Shown here: positions 8,607 to 16,910 of the stretch, in pieces
Layout of the letters: every line of letters begins with the position of its first letter
Position numbering within the stretch: the stretch's first letter is position 1
Source: JBBQVZ01 sp963695975
Lineage (GTDB): Bacteria; Actinomycetota; UBA4738; HRBIN12
Direction of reading: 5' to 3'
NCBI GenBank assembly: GCA_963695975.1
Contig: CAVOIB010000011.1
Span: forward strand, 124,001-188,000
Length of the DNA stretch: 64,000 nt
Made by a program: the position numbers and the translations under genes
The notes under the pieces: generated by a model
What the model was told of the DNA's origin: nothing
What the model saw: the letters and a program-made list of their open reading frames with translations, nothing else
Databases searched by the model: none

Positions 8607-10891
8607 ACGTTCCGGAGATCTTCCCACTCGTCCCACGTCACCAAGACGTCCCGTGCCTTGGATCCCTGGCCTGGGCCGACGACGCCCTTGTCCTCGAGCA
8701 GATCCATCAACCGCCCGGCGCGCGCGAAGCCGACCTTCAGCTTACGCTGCAACATCGAGGTGGATCCAAGCTGCGAGCGGATCACGAGCTCCGCTGCCTG
8801 TTCCAGGAGGTCGTCGTCGTCCCCGACACCCGCGCCGCCTCGACCACCGGGCGCCTCGGTCGGAGGGAGCCCTAGGCCCTCGACGCTCTGCTCGTAGACC
8901 GTCTCGCGCTGCCCGCGGATGAACGCGCTCAGATCGTGGATCTCCTGCTCCGTGACCCATGCGCCCTGTAGACGCGCCGGCTTCGAGGCGTTCGCGGGAG
9001 CGAACAGCATGTCGCCGTGGCCGACGAGCTTCTCTGCACCGTTCATGTCCAAGACGACGCGCGAGTCGGCCTGGCTCGAGGTCATCAACGCGATCCTTGA
9101 CGGGATGTTCGCCTTGATCAGGCCCGTAACGACGTCGACGCTAGGCCGCTGCGTCGCGACCACCAGGTGGATGCCCACCGCGCGCGCCATCTGCGCGATA
9201 CGGCAGATAGCGTCCTCCACGTCGCGCGGCGCCACCATCATCAGGTCGGCCAGCTCGTCGATCACCACGACGATGAACGGCATGTGCTCGTAGTTGTCCT
9301 CCATGCCGATCGGTATGCGGAGTGTTCCTTCGCGGAACCCCGCCTCGTAGCCGTCGATATCGCGGACGCCGACCGTCGCGAGTATCTCGTAGCGCATCTC
9401 CATCTCGCGGACGATCCACTGCAGCGCCTCGGCCGCGCGCTTGGGGTGGACGATCACCGGGGAGAGCAGATGTGGCACGTCCGCGAAATGGCTGAGCTCA
9501 ACGCGCTTCGGATCGACCAGCACCATCCGCACATCGTCGGGTGTGGTCCGCATGAGCAGCGAGGTGATGAACGTGTTCACGAGCGAGGACTTCCCCGCCC
9601 CCGTCGCACCGGCGATGAGCAGATGCGGCATCATCGCGAGGTTCACCATCTGCGCTCGGCCGTGCACGTCCTTGCCGAGGGCCACGGTGAGCGGGTGCAT
9701 GGCTTCCCTGGCGGCCTTCGAACGGAGGATGTCGCCCAGCATCACGAAGTCGCGGTGACTGTTGGGGACCTCCACGCCGATCGCGGACTTGCCGGGGATC
9801 GGCGCGATGATCCGCACGTCGGGGGTGGCGAGCGCGTACGCGATGTCGCTCGAGAGCTGCAGGACCTTATTGACCTTGGTTCCCGCCGCGATGTCGACCT
9901 CGTACATGGAGACGGTCGGCCCCCGATGCGCCTTGGTCACGCGTGCGTCCACACCGAACGTCTGGAGCGTTCGCTCGAGGGCAGCCATCACCTCCTCCTC
10001 GTGCCGGCCGTCCGCGGTCGAGGGCGGGGCCGTTCGCAAGATGTCGAGCGGCGGCAGTTGGTAGGGGCCGCTCGACGTTGGGATGGTGCGCGGACGGACG
10101 GTCCGGGAGGGCATCTCATCCGGCTCGTCTTCGATCGAGTCGAGAGCGGGGGCCTCGGGCAAGACCACGACGTCGTCGTCCCCGTCGTCCAAGCCGAGGG
10201 CCTCCCGGACGGAAAGTCGGCGGCCGGAGCGGGCGGATCGCGCCCGTTCGGGTTCGCTCCTCGGCGCGCCGACCGGGTCGCGCTCCGGCCTCGTCTCGCG
10301 GAACTCGCGTATCCGTTCGATGATCCGCGAGACCGGCGTGCCGGTGAATATCAAGAGCCCGAGCACGGTGAGACCGGCGCACACGATCCCGGAGCCGACT
10401 TCGGAAAGGACCCGAGAGAGCGGGTAGGCGACCAAGGCGCCGACGACGCCGGCGGCGCTCGACAAGACCTCAGGCCCGGCGAGTGGGCTGGGGTTGCCCC
10501 GAAGGAGCGAGGTCAGCCCGAGAGCGCCGAGAGCGAGCACCGAGAATCCGATGAACATCCGGACCCGGTCCTCCGCGGCCGTGTCCCGTAGGAGCACGAC
10601 CCCCCAGTAGACGCCGATCACCGGGAAGGCGTACGCGCCCACGCCGAACGCTCCTCGCAAGAACCAGGAGATGCCCTGACCGGCCGGCCCCGCGGCCCCG
10701 AACCAGACGGAGAGCACCGCCAGCAAGGCGAAGACGACGAGCCCGATCCCGAACGCATCCCTGGCCCACGGCGAGAGGATCTGCCGGGTCGGAGCCCTGT
10801 TGGGCTTCGTTGCTCGCTTCTTGTTCGTCGGCCTGCTCGACGACGGGGAAGACCGCCGGGCCGGCGCCCGGCGGGCCGTCTTCTGCGCCAC
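8603..10891 (-). CDS. ftsK: DNA translocase FtsK/SpoIIIE
   Basis: Septum-located motor that pumps chromosome ends across the closing septum. A basic N-terminal stretch (1-40) is followed by four or five transmembrane helices (about 46-190), a short acidic/proline linker, the alpha/beta motor domain with Walker A GATGAGKSS at about 428-436 and Walker B VVVIDELADLMM near 540-551, and a C-terminal gamma winged helix (LVIRSQLGSTSMLQRKLKVGF) that reads KOPS-like polarity sequences. At 762 residues it is of SpoIIIE size. The GTG start directly follows the rnj stop codon, with GGAGGTG just upstream, so it is co-transcribed with rnj. Confidence 0.95.
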   Translation of the reverse strand: MAQKTARRAPARRSSPSSSRPTNKKRATKPNRAPTRQILSPWARDAFGIGLVVFALLAVLSVWFGAAGPAGQGISWFLRGAFGVGAYAFPVIGVYWGVVLLRDTAAEDRVRMFIGFSVLALGALGLTSLLRGNPSPLAGPEVLSSAAGVVGALVAYPLSRVLSEVGSGIVCAGLTVLGLLIFTGTPVSRIIERIREFRETRPERDPVGAPRSEPERARSARSGRRLSVREALGLDDGDDDVVVLPEAPALDSIEDEPDEMPSRTVRPRTIPTSSGPYQLPPLDILRTAPPSTADGRHEEEVMAALERTLQTFGVDARVTKAHRGPTVSMYEVDIAAGTKVNKVLQLSSDIAYALATPDVRIIAPIPGKSAIGVEVPNSHRDFVMLGDILRSKAAREAMHPLTVALGKDVHGRAQMVNLAMMPHLLIAGATGAGKSSLVNTFITSLLMRTTPDDVRMVLVDPKRVELSHFADVPHLLSPVIVHPKRAAEALQWIVREMEMRYEILATVGVRDIDGYEAGFREGTLRIPIGMEDNYEHMPFIVVVIDELADLMMVAPRDVEDAICRIAQMARAVGIHLVVATQRPSVDVVTGLIKANIPSRIALMTSSQADSRVVLDMNGAEKLVGHGDMLFAPANASKPARLQGAWVTEQEIHDLSAFIRGQRETVYEQSVEGLGLPPTEAPGGRGGAGVGDDDDLLEQAAELVIRSQLGSTSMLQRKLKVGFARAGRLMDLLEDKGVVGPGQGSKARDVLVTWDEWEDLRNV

Positions 10892-12595
10892 CTACACCTC
10901 CATGATCACGGGCAGGATCACCGGCTTGCGCTGGGTCACCTCGTAGAAGTACCTGCCCAGCACTCGTCGGACGTTCTGTTGGAGCGCCGACGGATCCGTG
11001 ACATGGGCATCCGCGCTCCCTTGGAAGGAAAGCATGACGCGTTTGCGGGCCTCTTCAAGGATGTCGCCGGAAGTCTCGTCGTAGACGAACCCGCGGTTCA
11101 CGATGTCGGGTCCTGCCACGACCTCGCCGGTGTGTGCGTCCACCGTAAGAACGACGACGACGACGCCATCGCCCGCGAGCTTCCGACGGTCGCGGAGCAC
11201 CGAGCCGCCCACGTCGCCGATCCCCAGCCCGTCCACGAAGGTCATACCGGCCTGGACGCGGTCGACGACACGGACCTGTTCCCCCACCTCAACCACGTCC
11301 CCGTCTTCGCAGACGATCACGTGGTCGGGGGGGATACCGACCTCCACCGCAAGGCGCGCATGGTGCTGGAGGTGACGCCGCTCGCCGTGGATCGGGATGA
11401 ACCAACGAGGCCGGACGAGTGAGAGCATCAGCCGGAGTTCTTCCTGCGCGGCGTGACCGCTCGCGTGCACCGCGTCGGCCGGTACGTGGTACACGTCGCC
11501 GCCCGTCCGATACAAGGCGTCGACAACACGGTGGATCGCGGGCTCGTTCCCCGGGATCAGCGACGAGGACAGGACCACCGTGTCGCCGGGCCCGAGCTTC
11601 ACCCATTTGTGCTCGCGCGCGGCCATCAGGGAAAGGGCCGAGTACGGCTCGCCCTGACTCCCCGTGCAGATGACCACCACACGGGACGGATCCAGTCGAT
11701 CGACCTCCTCGATGCCCACCATGTCCTCGTCGGGGACGTGCAGAAGCCCCAGCCGCCGGGCGGCCTCGACGCTCTTCAACATCGACCGACCGAGGAACGC
11801 GACCACGCGTTCGTTGCCTCGCGCCGCATTCACCACCTGTTGGATCCGGTGGATGTGGCTCGAGAAGCACGCGGCAACCACGATCTGCGGGGCCTTCTCG
11901 ATGATCTCGTGCAGGACCGGCCCGACGCTCCGTTCGCTGGCGGTGTATCCGGGCTCCTCCGCGTTCGTCGAGTCCGATAGGAGCAGGTGCACGCCCTTCG
12001 CAGCGCTCGCCTCCTCCGCCAGCCCGTGCAGGTCGGTGGGTCGCCCGTCGAGCGGTGTCTGGTCGATCTTGAAGTCGCCTGTATGCAGGATCGTGCCGTA
12101 GGGGGTGTCCACGGCCACGGCCATCCCGTCGGGGATCGAATGGGTGACGCGCAGGAACCGCATCGAGAACGGCCCCACGCTCGTCCCCTCGCCCGGGGTC
12201 ACCACGTGAAGGGAGCAGCGATCGACGACCCCGTGCTCCTCGAGCTTGCCCTCGAGGAGCGCCAACGTGAACGCCGTGCCGTACACGGGCACGTCCTCGA
12301 GCTCACGCAGGAGGTACGGGAGCGCGCCGATGTGATCCTCGTGGCCGTGCGTCAGGACGACGGCCTCGATCCGATCGGCCCGGCTCCGGACGTAGTCGAA
12401 GTCGGGGAGCACCAGGTCGATCCCCGGCATGTCGGCGGACGGGAACGACAGGCCGACGTCGATCAGCAGGATCCGGTCGTCGAGCTCGAGGCAGGCCATG
12501 TTGCGGCCGACCTCGCCGACCCCCCCGAGGAAGACGACGCGAACGGCGGTGTCAGAGGAGACCGGCGTCCTCCAAAGCTCTGCGGACCCGGTCAC
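10892..12595 (-). CDS. rnj: ribonuclease J
   Basis: Metallo-beta-lactamase/beta-CASP nuclease with 5'-3' exonuclease and endonuclease activity, used in rRNA maturation and mRNA decay. The zinc-binding motif LTHGHEDHIGALPYLL lies near residue 77. The beta-CASP motifs follow (LLSDSTNAEEPGYT, VICTGSQGEPYSAL, HASGHAAQEELRLML, FIPIHGERRHL), and the usual small C-terminal domain ends the 567-residue protein. The GTG start at 12595 overlaps the end of dapA by 44 bp. A GGAGG inside the overlap has no start codon after it, so this start is kept. The order dapA-rnj-ftsK is typical of actinobacteria. Confidence 0.93.
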   Translation of the reverse strand: MTGSAELWRTPVSSDTAVRVVFLGGVGEVGRNMACLELDDRILLIDVGLSFPSADMPGIDLVLPDFDYVRSRADRIEAVVLTHGHEDHIGALPYLLRELEDVPVYGTAFTLALLEGKLEEHGVVDRCSLHVVTPGEGTSVGPFSMRFLRVTHSIPDGMAVAVDTPYGTILHTGDFKIDQTPLDGRPTDLHGLAEEASAAKGVHLLLSDSTNAEEPGYTASERSVGPVLHEIIEKAPQIVVAACFSSHIHRIQQVVNAARGNERVVAFLGRSMLKSVEAARRLGLLHVPDEDMVGIEEVDRLDPSRVVVICTGSQGEPYSALSLMAAREHKWVKLGPGDTVVLSSSLIPGNEPAIHRVVDALYRTGGDVYHVPADAVHASGHAAQEELRLMLSLVRPRWFIPIHGERRHLQHHARLAVEVGIPPDHVIVCEDGDVVEVGEQVRVVDRVQAGMTFVDGLGIGDVGGSVLRDRRKLAGDGVVVVVLTVDAHTGEVVAGPDIVNRGFVYDETSGDILEEARKRVMLSFQGSADAHVTDPSALQQNVRRVLGRYFYEVTQRKPVILPVIMEV

Positions 12596-13436
12596 GCTCT
12601 TCGGCGGTCGCGGGCACGAGCGGCAGGCGTGGCACGCCGGCCGGCAGACCGAGCATGTCCAGCGCGGCCTTCACCGGGATCGGGTTGCTGGTGATGAACA
12701 GCGCGTTGAAGAGCGGCGAGAGCGACTCGTGGATCTTGCGGGCGGCCGGGACGTCGCCGGTCTCGATCAGTTCGATCATCTGTCGGATCTGCGGCCCCAC
12801 CAGGTGGCTCGCGACCGACACGACACCCACCGCGCCGAGGCACACGTACCCGAACGTCGCCCAGTCGTCGCCCGAGTACACCTCGAAGTCGGCCGGCGCC
12901 TCGGCCATGAGCCGCGACACCCCTTGGAAGTCGCCCGTCGAGTCCTTCACGGCCACGATGTTCGGGCGCATGGCGAGCTGCAGCAGCGTGTCGTGCTCGA
13001 TCCGCGTAGCGGTCCGGCCGGGGATGTTGTAGACGATCACCGGCAGGTCGGTCGCGTCGGCGACGCGTTCGAAGTGCGCGATCAGTCCTCGTTGCGGGGG
13101 CTTGTTGTAGTACGGCGTGACGACGAGGAGCCCGTCGGCGCCGGCGTCCTCGGCCGCCTGGGTGAGCTCGAGCGTCTCGGCCGTGGAGTAGGTCCCGGTC
13201 CCGCAGATCAGCCGTCCGCGGTCGCGCGCGACCTCGCCGACCGCCTTGAACAGCTCGGCCTTCTCCTTGTGCGTGAGCGTGGGCGACTCGCCCGTGGATC
13301 CAGCGACCACGACGGCGTCGGTGCCCGAATCGAAGAGGTGCGAGGCGAGGCGCTGCGCGCCGTCCAGATCGACCGCGTGGTCGTCACGGAACGGCGTGAC
13401 CATGGCGGTGATGAGCGAGCCGAACCTGCCGGTCAT
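12552..13436 (-). CDS. dapA: 4-hydroxy-tetrahydrodipicolinate synthase
   Basis: Condenses pyruvate and aspartate semialdehyde, the first step committed to lysine and diaminopimelate. The TIM barrel shows the pyruvate-binding GSTGES, the catalytic Tyr136 (VIVYNIPGRT) and the Schiff-base Lys164 (IVAVKDSTGD). The ATG at 13436 has AAGGAGG four bases upstream and gives 294 residues, the usual size. The GTG-led extension from 13469 would bury that site. dapB lies about 4 kb away at 17.7-18.4 kb, so the pair is separated by an accessory block. The divergent cobalamin adenosyltransferase begins 55 bp upstream. Confidence 0.95.
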   Translation of the reverse strand: MTGRFGSLITAMVTPFRDDHAVDLDGAQRLASHLFDSGTDAVVVAGSTGESPTLTHKEKAELFKAVGEVARDRGRLICGTGTYSTAETLELTQAAEDAGADGLLVVTPYYNKPPQRGLIAHFERVADATDLPVIVYNIPGRTATRIEHDTLLQLAMRPNIVAVKDSTGDFQGVSRLMAEAPADFEVYSGDDWATFGYVCLGAVGVVSVASHLVGPQIRQMIELIETGDVPAARKIHESLSPLFNALFITSNPIPVKAALDMLGLPAGVPRLPLVPATAEERDRVRRALEDAGLL

Positions 13437-13477
13437 CCGTCCTCCTTCGCCACCGGAGCGGTGGACCACGACCCGCC

Positions 13478-13483
13478 TATGCT
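13478..13483 (+). promoter_or_regulatory. -10 element (TATGCT) before the cobalamin adenosyltransferase
   Basis: TATGCT matches four of six bases of TATAAT and ends eight bases before the ATG at 13492. There is no Shine-Dalgarno sequence, so a leaderless or near-leaderless transcript is likely. Confidence 0.45.
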
Positions 13484-13491
13484 AGCTCCCG

Positions 13492-14043
13492 ATGCCGCGC
13501 ATCTACACGAAGACCGGCGACGACGGGACCACCGGACTCCTGTACGGAGGACGGATCTCCAAGGCCGACCTGGCCACGGAGGCCTATGGGACCACGGACG
13601 AGGCGGTGGCCACGATCGGGCTCGCCCGGTCCCTGTGCGACGACGAGCAGCTGGCGGCCGACCTGGTGGTGCTCCAGCGGGAGCTCTTCGTGGTGGGCGC
13701 CGACCTGGCCACGAACCCGAAGGAACGGGCGAAGCTGGAACCGGAGATCTCGCTCGTGACGGACATGATGGTGGCACGGCTCGAGCACCGGATCGACGAC
13801 CTCGTGGCCCGCAACCCGCTGCCAGACGTGTTCATCGTGCCGGGCGCGAACCCGGCGAGCGCCGCGCTCGACCTGGCACGGAGCGTCGTGCGCCGCGCGG
13901 AGCGCCGGGTGGTCGAGATGGAACGAGCCGAACGTGAGGTGAACCCCGAGATCCGCCGCTACCTGAACCGGCTCTCCGACCTGCTGTTCGTGCTCGCACG
14001 GCGGCAAGCCGGCGGGGGCGAGCCCGCGAGCCGCGAACCCTAA
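13492..14043 (+). CDS. PduO-type ATP:cob(I)alamin adenosyltransferase
   Basis: Transfers the adenosyl group of ATP to cob(I)alamin, making coenzyme B12. The N-terminal ATP-binding loop YTKTGDDGTTGLLYGGR and the helix RSVVRRAERRVVEME are the family signatures. The protein is a single all-helical domain of 183 residues, the normal size for the trimeric PduO type. It is transcribed divergently from dapA and converges on a lipoprotein gene; the two stop codons overlap by four bases. No B12-dependent enzyme lies nearby, so it may serve a mutase or reductase encoded elsewhere. Confidence 0.9.
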   Translation: MPRIYTKTGDDGTTGLLYGGRISKADLATEAYGTTDEAVATIGLARSLCDDEQLAADLVVLQRELFVVGADLATNPKERAKLEPEISLVTDMMVARLEHRIDDLVARNPLPDVFIVPGANPASAALDLARSVVRRAERRVVEMERAEREVNPEIRRYLNRLSDLLFVLARRQAGGGEPASREP

Positions 14044-14489
14044 TCGGCCGGAGCCGGCGCGAACGCGCCGTAGTTCGAGTCGCCGAACTCGAGGATCACC
14101 AGACCGATCGACTTGGGGGTCACGGTGTCGGGGAACGAAACCTGGAACGTCGCGCTCCCTCCGTCCGCGATCGCGACTGCGCCGGCGACGGTTCCGCCTT
14201 CATGCGCACCGGTGCCGTCGATCACATACAGGGCGGGCGGGTCCAGGTCCGCTCCCGACGCATTCTTCACCTCTAGGGTGGCGTTGCTCGCGTCGAAGCT
14301 CAGGCTCGCGGTGACACCGCCGAACGCGTAACGGTACTCCCCCGGCTGGAACCGGACCGGCCCTGTGGGCGCCTGCGACGACGCGGGGGCGGAGGTCGAG
14401 CTGGGCGATCCGTCGCCGCCCCCGGTGCAGGCGACGGTGAACACGAAGAGCAGCCCGAAGAGCGGGAGGATCCAACGTGGGTTGGTCAC
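14040..14489 (-). CDS. Predicted lipoprotein of unknown function
   Basis: A 149-residue exported protein. It has a short basic start, a hydrophobic stretch (WILPLFGLLFVFTVAC) ending in a probable lipobox cysteine, then a Gly/Ser/Pro/Thr-rich linker. The mature part looks like an all-beta, cupredoxin-like or immunoglobulin-like domain (YRYAFGGVTASLSFDASNATLEVKN, GGSATFQVSF). No copper-binding His/Cys/Met set is evident, so no electron-transfer role is claimed. The GTG start at 14489 has no ribosome-binding site, but TATCAT lies nine bases upstream. It converges with the adenosyltransferase gene. Confidence 0.7.
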   Translation of the reverse strand: MTNPRWILPLFGLLFVFTVACTGGGDGSPSSTSAPASSQAPTGPVRFQPGEYRYAFGGVTASLSFDASNATLEVKNASGADLDPPALYVIDGTGAHEGGTVAGAVAIADGGSATFQVSFPDTVTPKSIGLVILEFGDSNYGAFAPAPAD

Positions 14490-14498
14490 GGATGCGGC

Positions 14499-14504
14499 AT
14501 GATA
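14499..14504 (-). promoter_or_regulatory. -10 element (TATCAT) before the lipoprotein gene
   Basis: On the minus strand TATCAT (five of six bases of TATAAT) ends nine bases before the GTG at 14489. No Shine-Dalgarno sequence lies between, so a very short or absent 5' leader is likely. Confidence 0.45.
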
Positions 14505-14532
14505 CGCGAACCCCCGGAAGGAGCCTCCTGCC

Positions 14533-15018
14533 GTGAAGGCGCTCGAACTCCGTCGCCACGCCCGCCGCGACCCCGCGGCCGATCGACTGTCCCCGGAAGG
14601 GCGGGCACAGGCGGAAGACGTCGGTCGCGACGCACATGGACCCTATGCCGCGGTCTTCGTCTCGCCCGCGGACCGAGCGGCGGAAACCGCCGCATGGTTC
14701 CTCCGCGGCGCCGGCCAGCAGCTCCCGGATCATGCCGTCGTGCCGGGTCTCGCCGGTCGCGACGCGTCCGGCGGGAGCCCGGAAGGGATGGCCGCCGGCG
14801 TGCGGTCGCTGCTGGATCGGACGCCGAACGGCGGGCTCGCCCTGGCGGTCAGCCACACACCCTTCGTCGAGCGCGCCGCGTTCGGGCTCACCGGCCGTGA
14901 GATCGCCCCCCTCGGAGAGTGTGAGGGGATCCTGGTCCAGCAGGCCGACGACGGATCACTCACCGTGGTCGAGCTTCGGCTGCCGTTGGGCGTCGACGAG
15001 GACCGCACGCGGCAGTGA
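14533..15018 (+). CDS. Histidine phosphatase family protein (SixA-like)
   Basis: Small branch-1 phosphoglycerate-mutase-fold phosphatase of 161 residues. It shows the catalytic RH near the start (LELRRHARRD, RHA in place of the common RHG), the phosphate-binding arginine motif SPADRAAETA and the second catalytic histidine in SHTPFVE. SixA-type proteins remove phosphate from phosphohistidine; the substrate here cannot be told. The GTG start at 14533 has AAGGAG eight bases upstream. The gene overlaps the following LysE-family gene in a GTGA, so the two are translated together. Confidence 0.8.
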   Translation: MKALELRRHARRDPAADRLSPEGRAQAEDVGRDAHGPYAAVFVSPADRAAETAAWFLRGAGQQLPDHAVVPGLAGRDASGGSPEGMAAGVRSLLDRTPNGGLALAVSHTPFVERAAFGLTGREIAPLGECEGILVQQADDGSLTVVELRLPLGVDEDRTRQ

Positions 15019-15644
15019 GCTGGACGACCCATGTGTGGCCGGCGTTCGTGCTGGGCTTCGCCCTCGGCGCCTCACCGGGTCCGATCCAGCTCCTGATCCT
15101 GAACGAAACCACGAAGCGAGGGTTCACGGGCGGCCTGCGCGTGATGCTTGGTGCGAACGGCACGCTCCTGGCCGTGATGATCGCTCTGGCGTTCGGCTTC
15201 TCATCGCTCGCGCCGAGCGAGGGTGCGCTCCGGATCCTGCGCATCGCGGGCGGCGGATTCCTGATCTTCCTGGCAGCCGACGAGTTGCGCCGACTCGCAC
15301 GGGAGTCGAGGCTCACGGACGTCGCCCGACCCGATCCCCGGCTCGGCCCCACGCTGCGGGGGGTCGTTGGCGTGATCCTGAACCCGGGAGCGTGGGTCTT
15401 CTTCGCTACCACCGCGTCGGCGGTCATCGCGGACGCGACCGTCGACGCGGGTACCGACGCTGCGGTGGCTGCCGCCGTGGCCATGACGATCGGCGTCTCG
15501 ATCGCCGACTTCCTGTTCACGCTGCTCGGCAGCGGCGGACGCGTGGTGCTCGGAGATCGCGGGCTCCTGTGGATCCGCATCGCCCTCTCCATCGGCCTCG
15601 CACTGATCGGGGTGGCCTTCGTGTGGCAGGGGATCCGCGGCTAG
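15015..15644 (+). CDS. LysE/RhtB family exporter
   Basis: 209-residue membrane protein with about six hydrophobic segments and the LysE family opening (FVLGFALGASPGPIQLLILNETTKRG), in which GxSPGP is the hallmark. A second conserved stretch (GVVGVILNPGAWVFFATTAS) lies at the middle membrane segment. Family members export amino acids or related small molecules; the cargo is unknown. Translation is coupled to the histidine phosphatase gene by a GTGA overlap. The stop codon lies inside an inverted repeat shared with the convergent acetyltransferase gene. Confidence 0.85.
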   Translation: MSWTTHVWPAFVLGFALGASPGPIQLLILNETTKRGFTGGLRVMLGANGTLLAVMIALAFGFSSLAPSEGALRILRIAGGGFLIFLAADELRRLARESRLTDVARPDPRLGPTLRGVVGVILNPGAWVFFATTASAVIADATVDAGTDAAVAAAVAMTIGVSIADFLFTLLGSGGRVVLGDRGLLWIRIALSIGLALIGVAFVWQGIRG

Positions 15645-15659
15645 TCTGAGCCAGACTAG
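15641..15659. terminator. Inverted repeat spanning two convergent stop codons, likely bidirectional terminator
   Basis: CTAGTCTG-AGC-CAGACTAG is a perfect 8-bp inverted repeat with a 3-base loop. The stop codon of the LysE-family gene is in the left arm and that of the convergent Eis-like gene is in the right arm. There is no long T run on either side, so termination may need a factor. Confidence 0.55.
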
Positions 15660-16873
15660 AAGATGAACGGACACCACGGAGCCGGATCCGCGGCGAACAG
15701 CGTGTCGATCCTGGCCAGAGCTCCGGGCGCCAGCTCCGTTACACGCCCCGCTCGATGGAGCTGTCGGAACGACACCCCGCCCAGATAGGTGCTCCCGAGA
15801 TCCGTCGCCGTGCAGGTGATCTCGGCCGATGATGTGGTCCGCGTACACGTGCCGCCCGATGGCGCCGCCTCCAGCAGGTACCGGCCGCTGTTCCACGCGC
15901 AGAACGGGTCGTCCACCTCGATCACCACCGTCCCCCCGGCGCCGTAGCCACGCGACGCGAGAGCGGTCGGGATATCGACCAGCCGGACGTAGAGCCCATC
16001 TGCGAGGTTGAACCTAAGTCGTCTCGGTTCTCGCATGAGGTGGAGCAGCGGTTCGTCGACCGGTCGGTTCCACGCGTTAACGGAGTGCACCAGATCGATG
16101 TCGAAGACGAAGCGCCAGATGTCGGCCCACGCTTGCGGCGTCGACGCCAGGAGCTGCCGCACCGTGAGCTTGAGCTTGGGGATCGAGTCGGGCCACTCGT
16201 GCTTCGCCGTGTACGTGCAGTACCCGTCGACCTCACCCTCGGTGTCGTGCACCACGTAGTACACGGGCTCCTCCTTCTCCTTCTCCGATGCGAAGAAGAG
16301 CCACTCCCACCATCGGTCGTCCATCGCGACCATCCCCGGACGATGCGCCCGCTCGATGTCGTACACGGGCCGCATCAGGGGGAGGGCATCCGTGCGTTCG
16401 AGCAGCCGGAGGCCGCCGGACGACCGGTACCCCCGGATGAACGCGGAACGCTCAACCTCGAGGTTGATCTCACCGAAGAACGCAGCGACCCCGTACCCGA
16501 ACCGTCCGTAGATGCTTCCCTCGGAGGCGTAGAGGACTGCGACCGGTTCCTCACGCTCGTGCACGTCGTCGAGTTGCGCTCGCATCATCGCGGTATTGAT
16601 CCCCCGTCGCCGATGCGTCGGCTGCACGCCCACCGACGTGATGCCTGCACCCGACACCGCTCGTCCGCCGGGCACGGTGATCTGGAACGAAGCGGCCGCG
16701 GCGCCGCCGACGATCCGGCCGTCCTCGACGGCGGCGAGCCAGCGGTCGGGCTCAGCCACCAACCGCTCGGCACGCAGATCCTCCTCGGTGAACGACCCGG
16801 TGAACGACGTCTCCAGCGAACGTGCGGCGGCCTCGAACTCGTGCTCGGCGATCGGGCGGATCTCGACGGTCAT
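15656..16873 (-). CDS. Eis-like GNAT family N-acetyltransferase
   Basis: 405 residues in the three-part Eis layout: an N-terminal GNAT domain (GITSVGVQPTHRRRGINTAMM is the acetyl-CoA pyrophosphate-binding motif), a second degenerate GNAT domain, and a C-terminal sterol-carrier-like domain ending with the carboxylate used in catalysis (DPAPWCPFIF). Eis of Mycobacterium acetylates aminoglycosides and some proteins at several amines; the substrate here is unknown. A YASEGSIYGRFGYG loop matches the family. The start has TAGGCT eight bases upstream and no ribosome-binding site. Confidence 0.85.
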   Translation of the reverse strand: MTVEIRPIAEHEFEAAARSLETSFTGSFTEEDLRAERLVAEPDRWLAAVEDGRIVGGAAAASFQITVPGGRAVSGAGITSVGVQPTHRRRGINTAMMRAQLDDVHEREEPVAVLYASEGSIYGRFGYGVAAFFGEINLEVERSAFIRGYRSSGGLRLLERTDALPLMRPVYDIERAHRPGMVAMDDRWWEWLFFASEKEKEEPVYYVVHDTEGEVDGYCTYTAKHEWPDSIPKLKLTVRQLLASTPQAWADIWRFVFDIDLVHSVNAWNRPVDEPLLHLMREPRRLRFNLADGLYVRLVDIPTALASRGYGAGGTVVIEVDDPFCAWNSGRYLLEAAPSGGTCTRTTSSAEITCTATDLGSTYLGGVSFRQLHRAGRVTELAPGALARIDTLFAADPAPWCPFIF

Positions 16874-16881
16874 GGCGACCG

Positions 16882-16887
16882 AGCCTA
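16882..16887 (-). promoter_or_regulatory. -10 element (TAGGCT) before the Eis-like gene
   Basis: On the minus strand TAGGCT ends eight bases before the ATG at 16873, with no Shine-Dalgarno sequence between; a leaderless mRNA is likely. Confidence 0.4.
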
Positions 16888-16910
16888 TCGTGCTCGGTGC
16901 CGCAGTCTCC

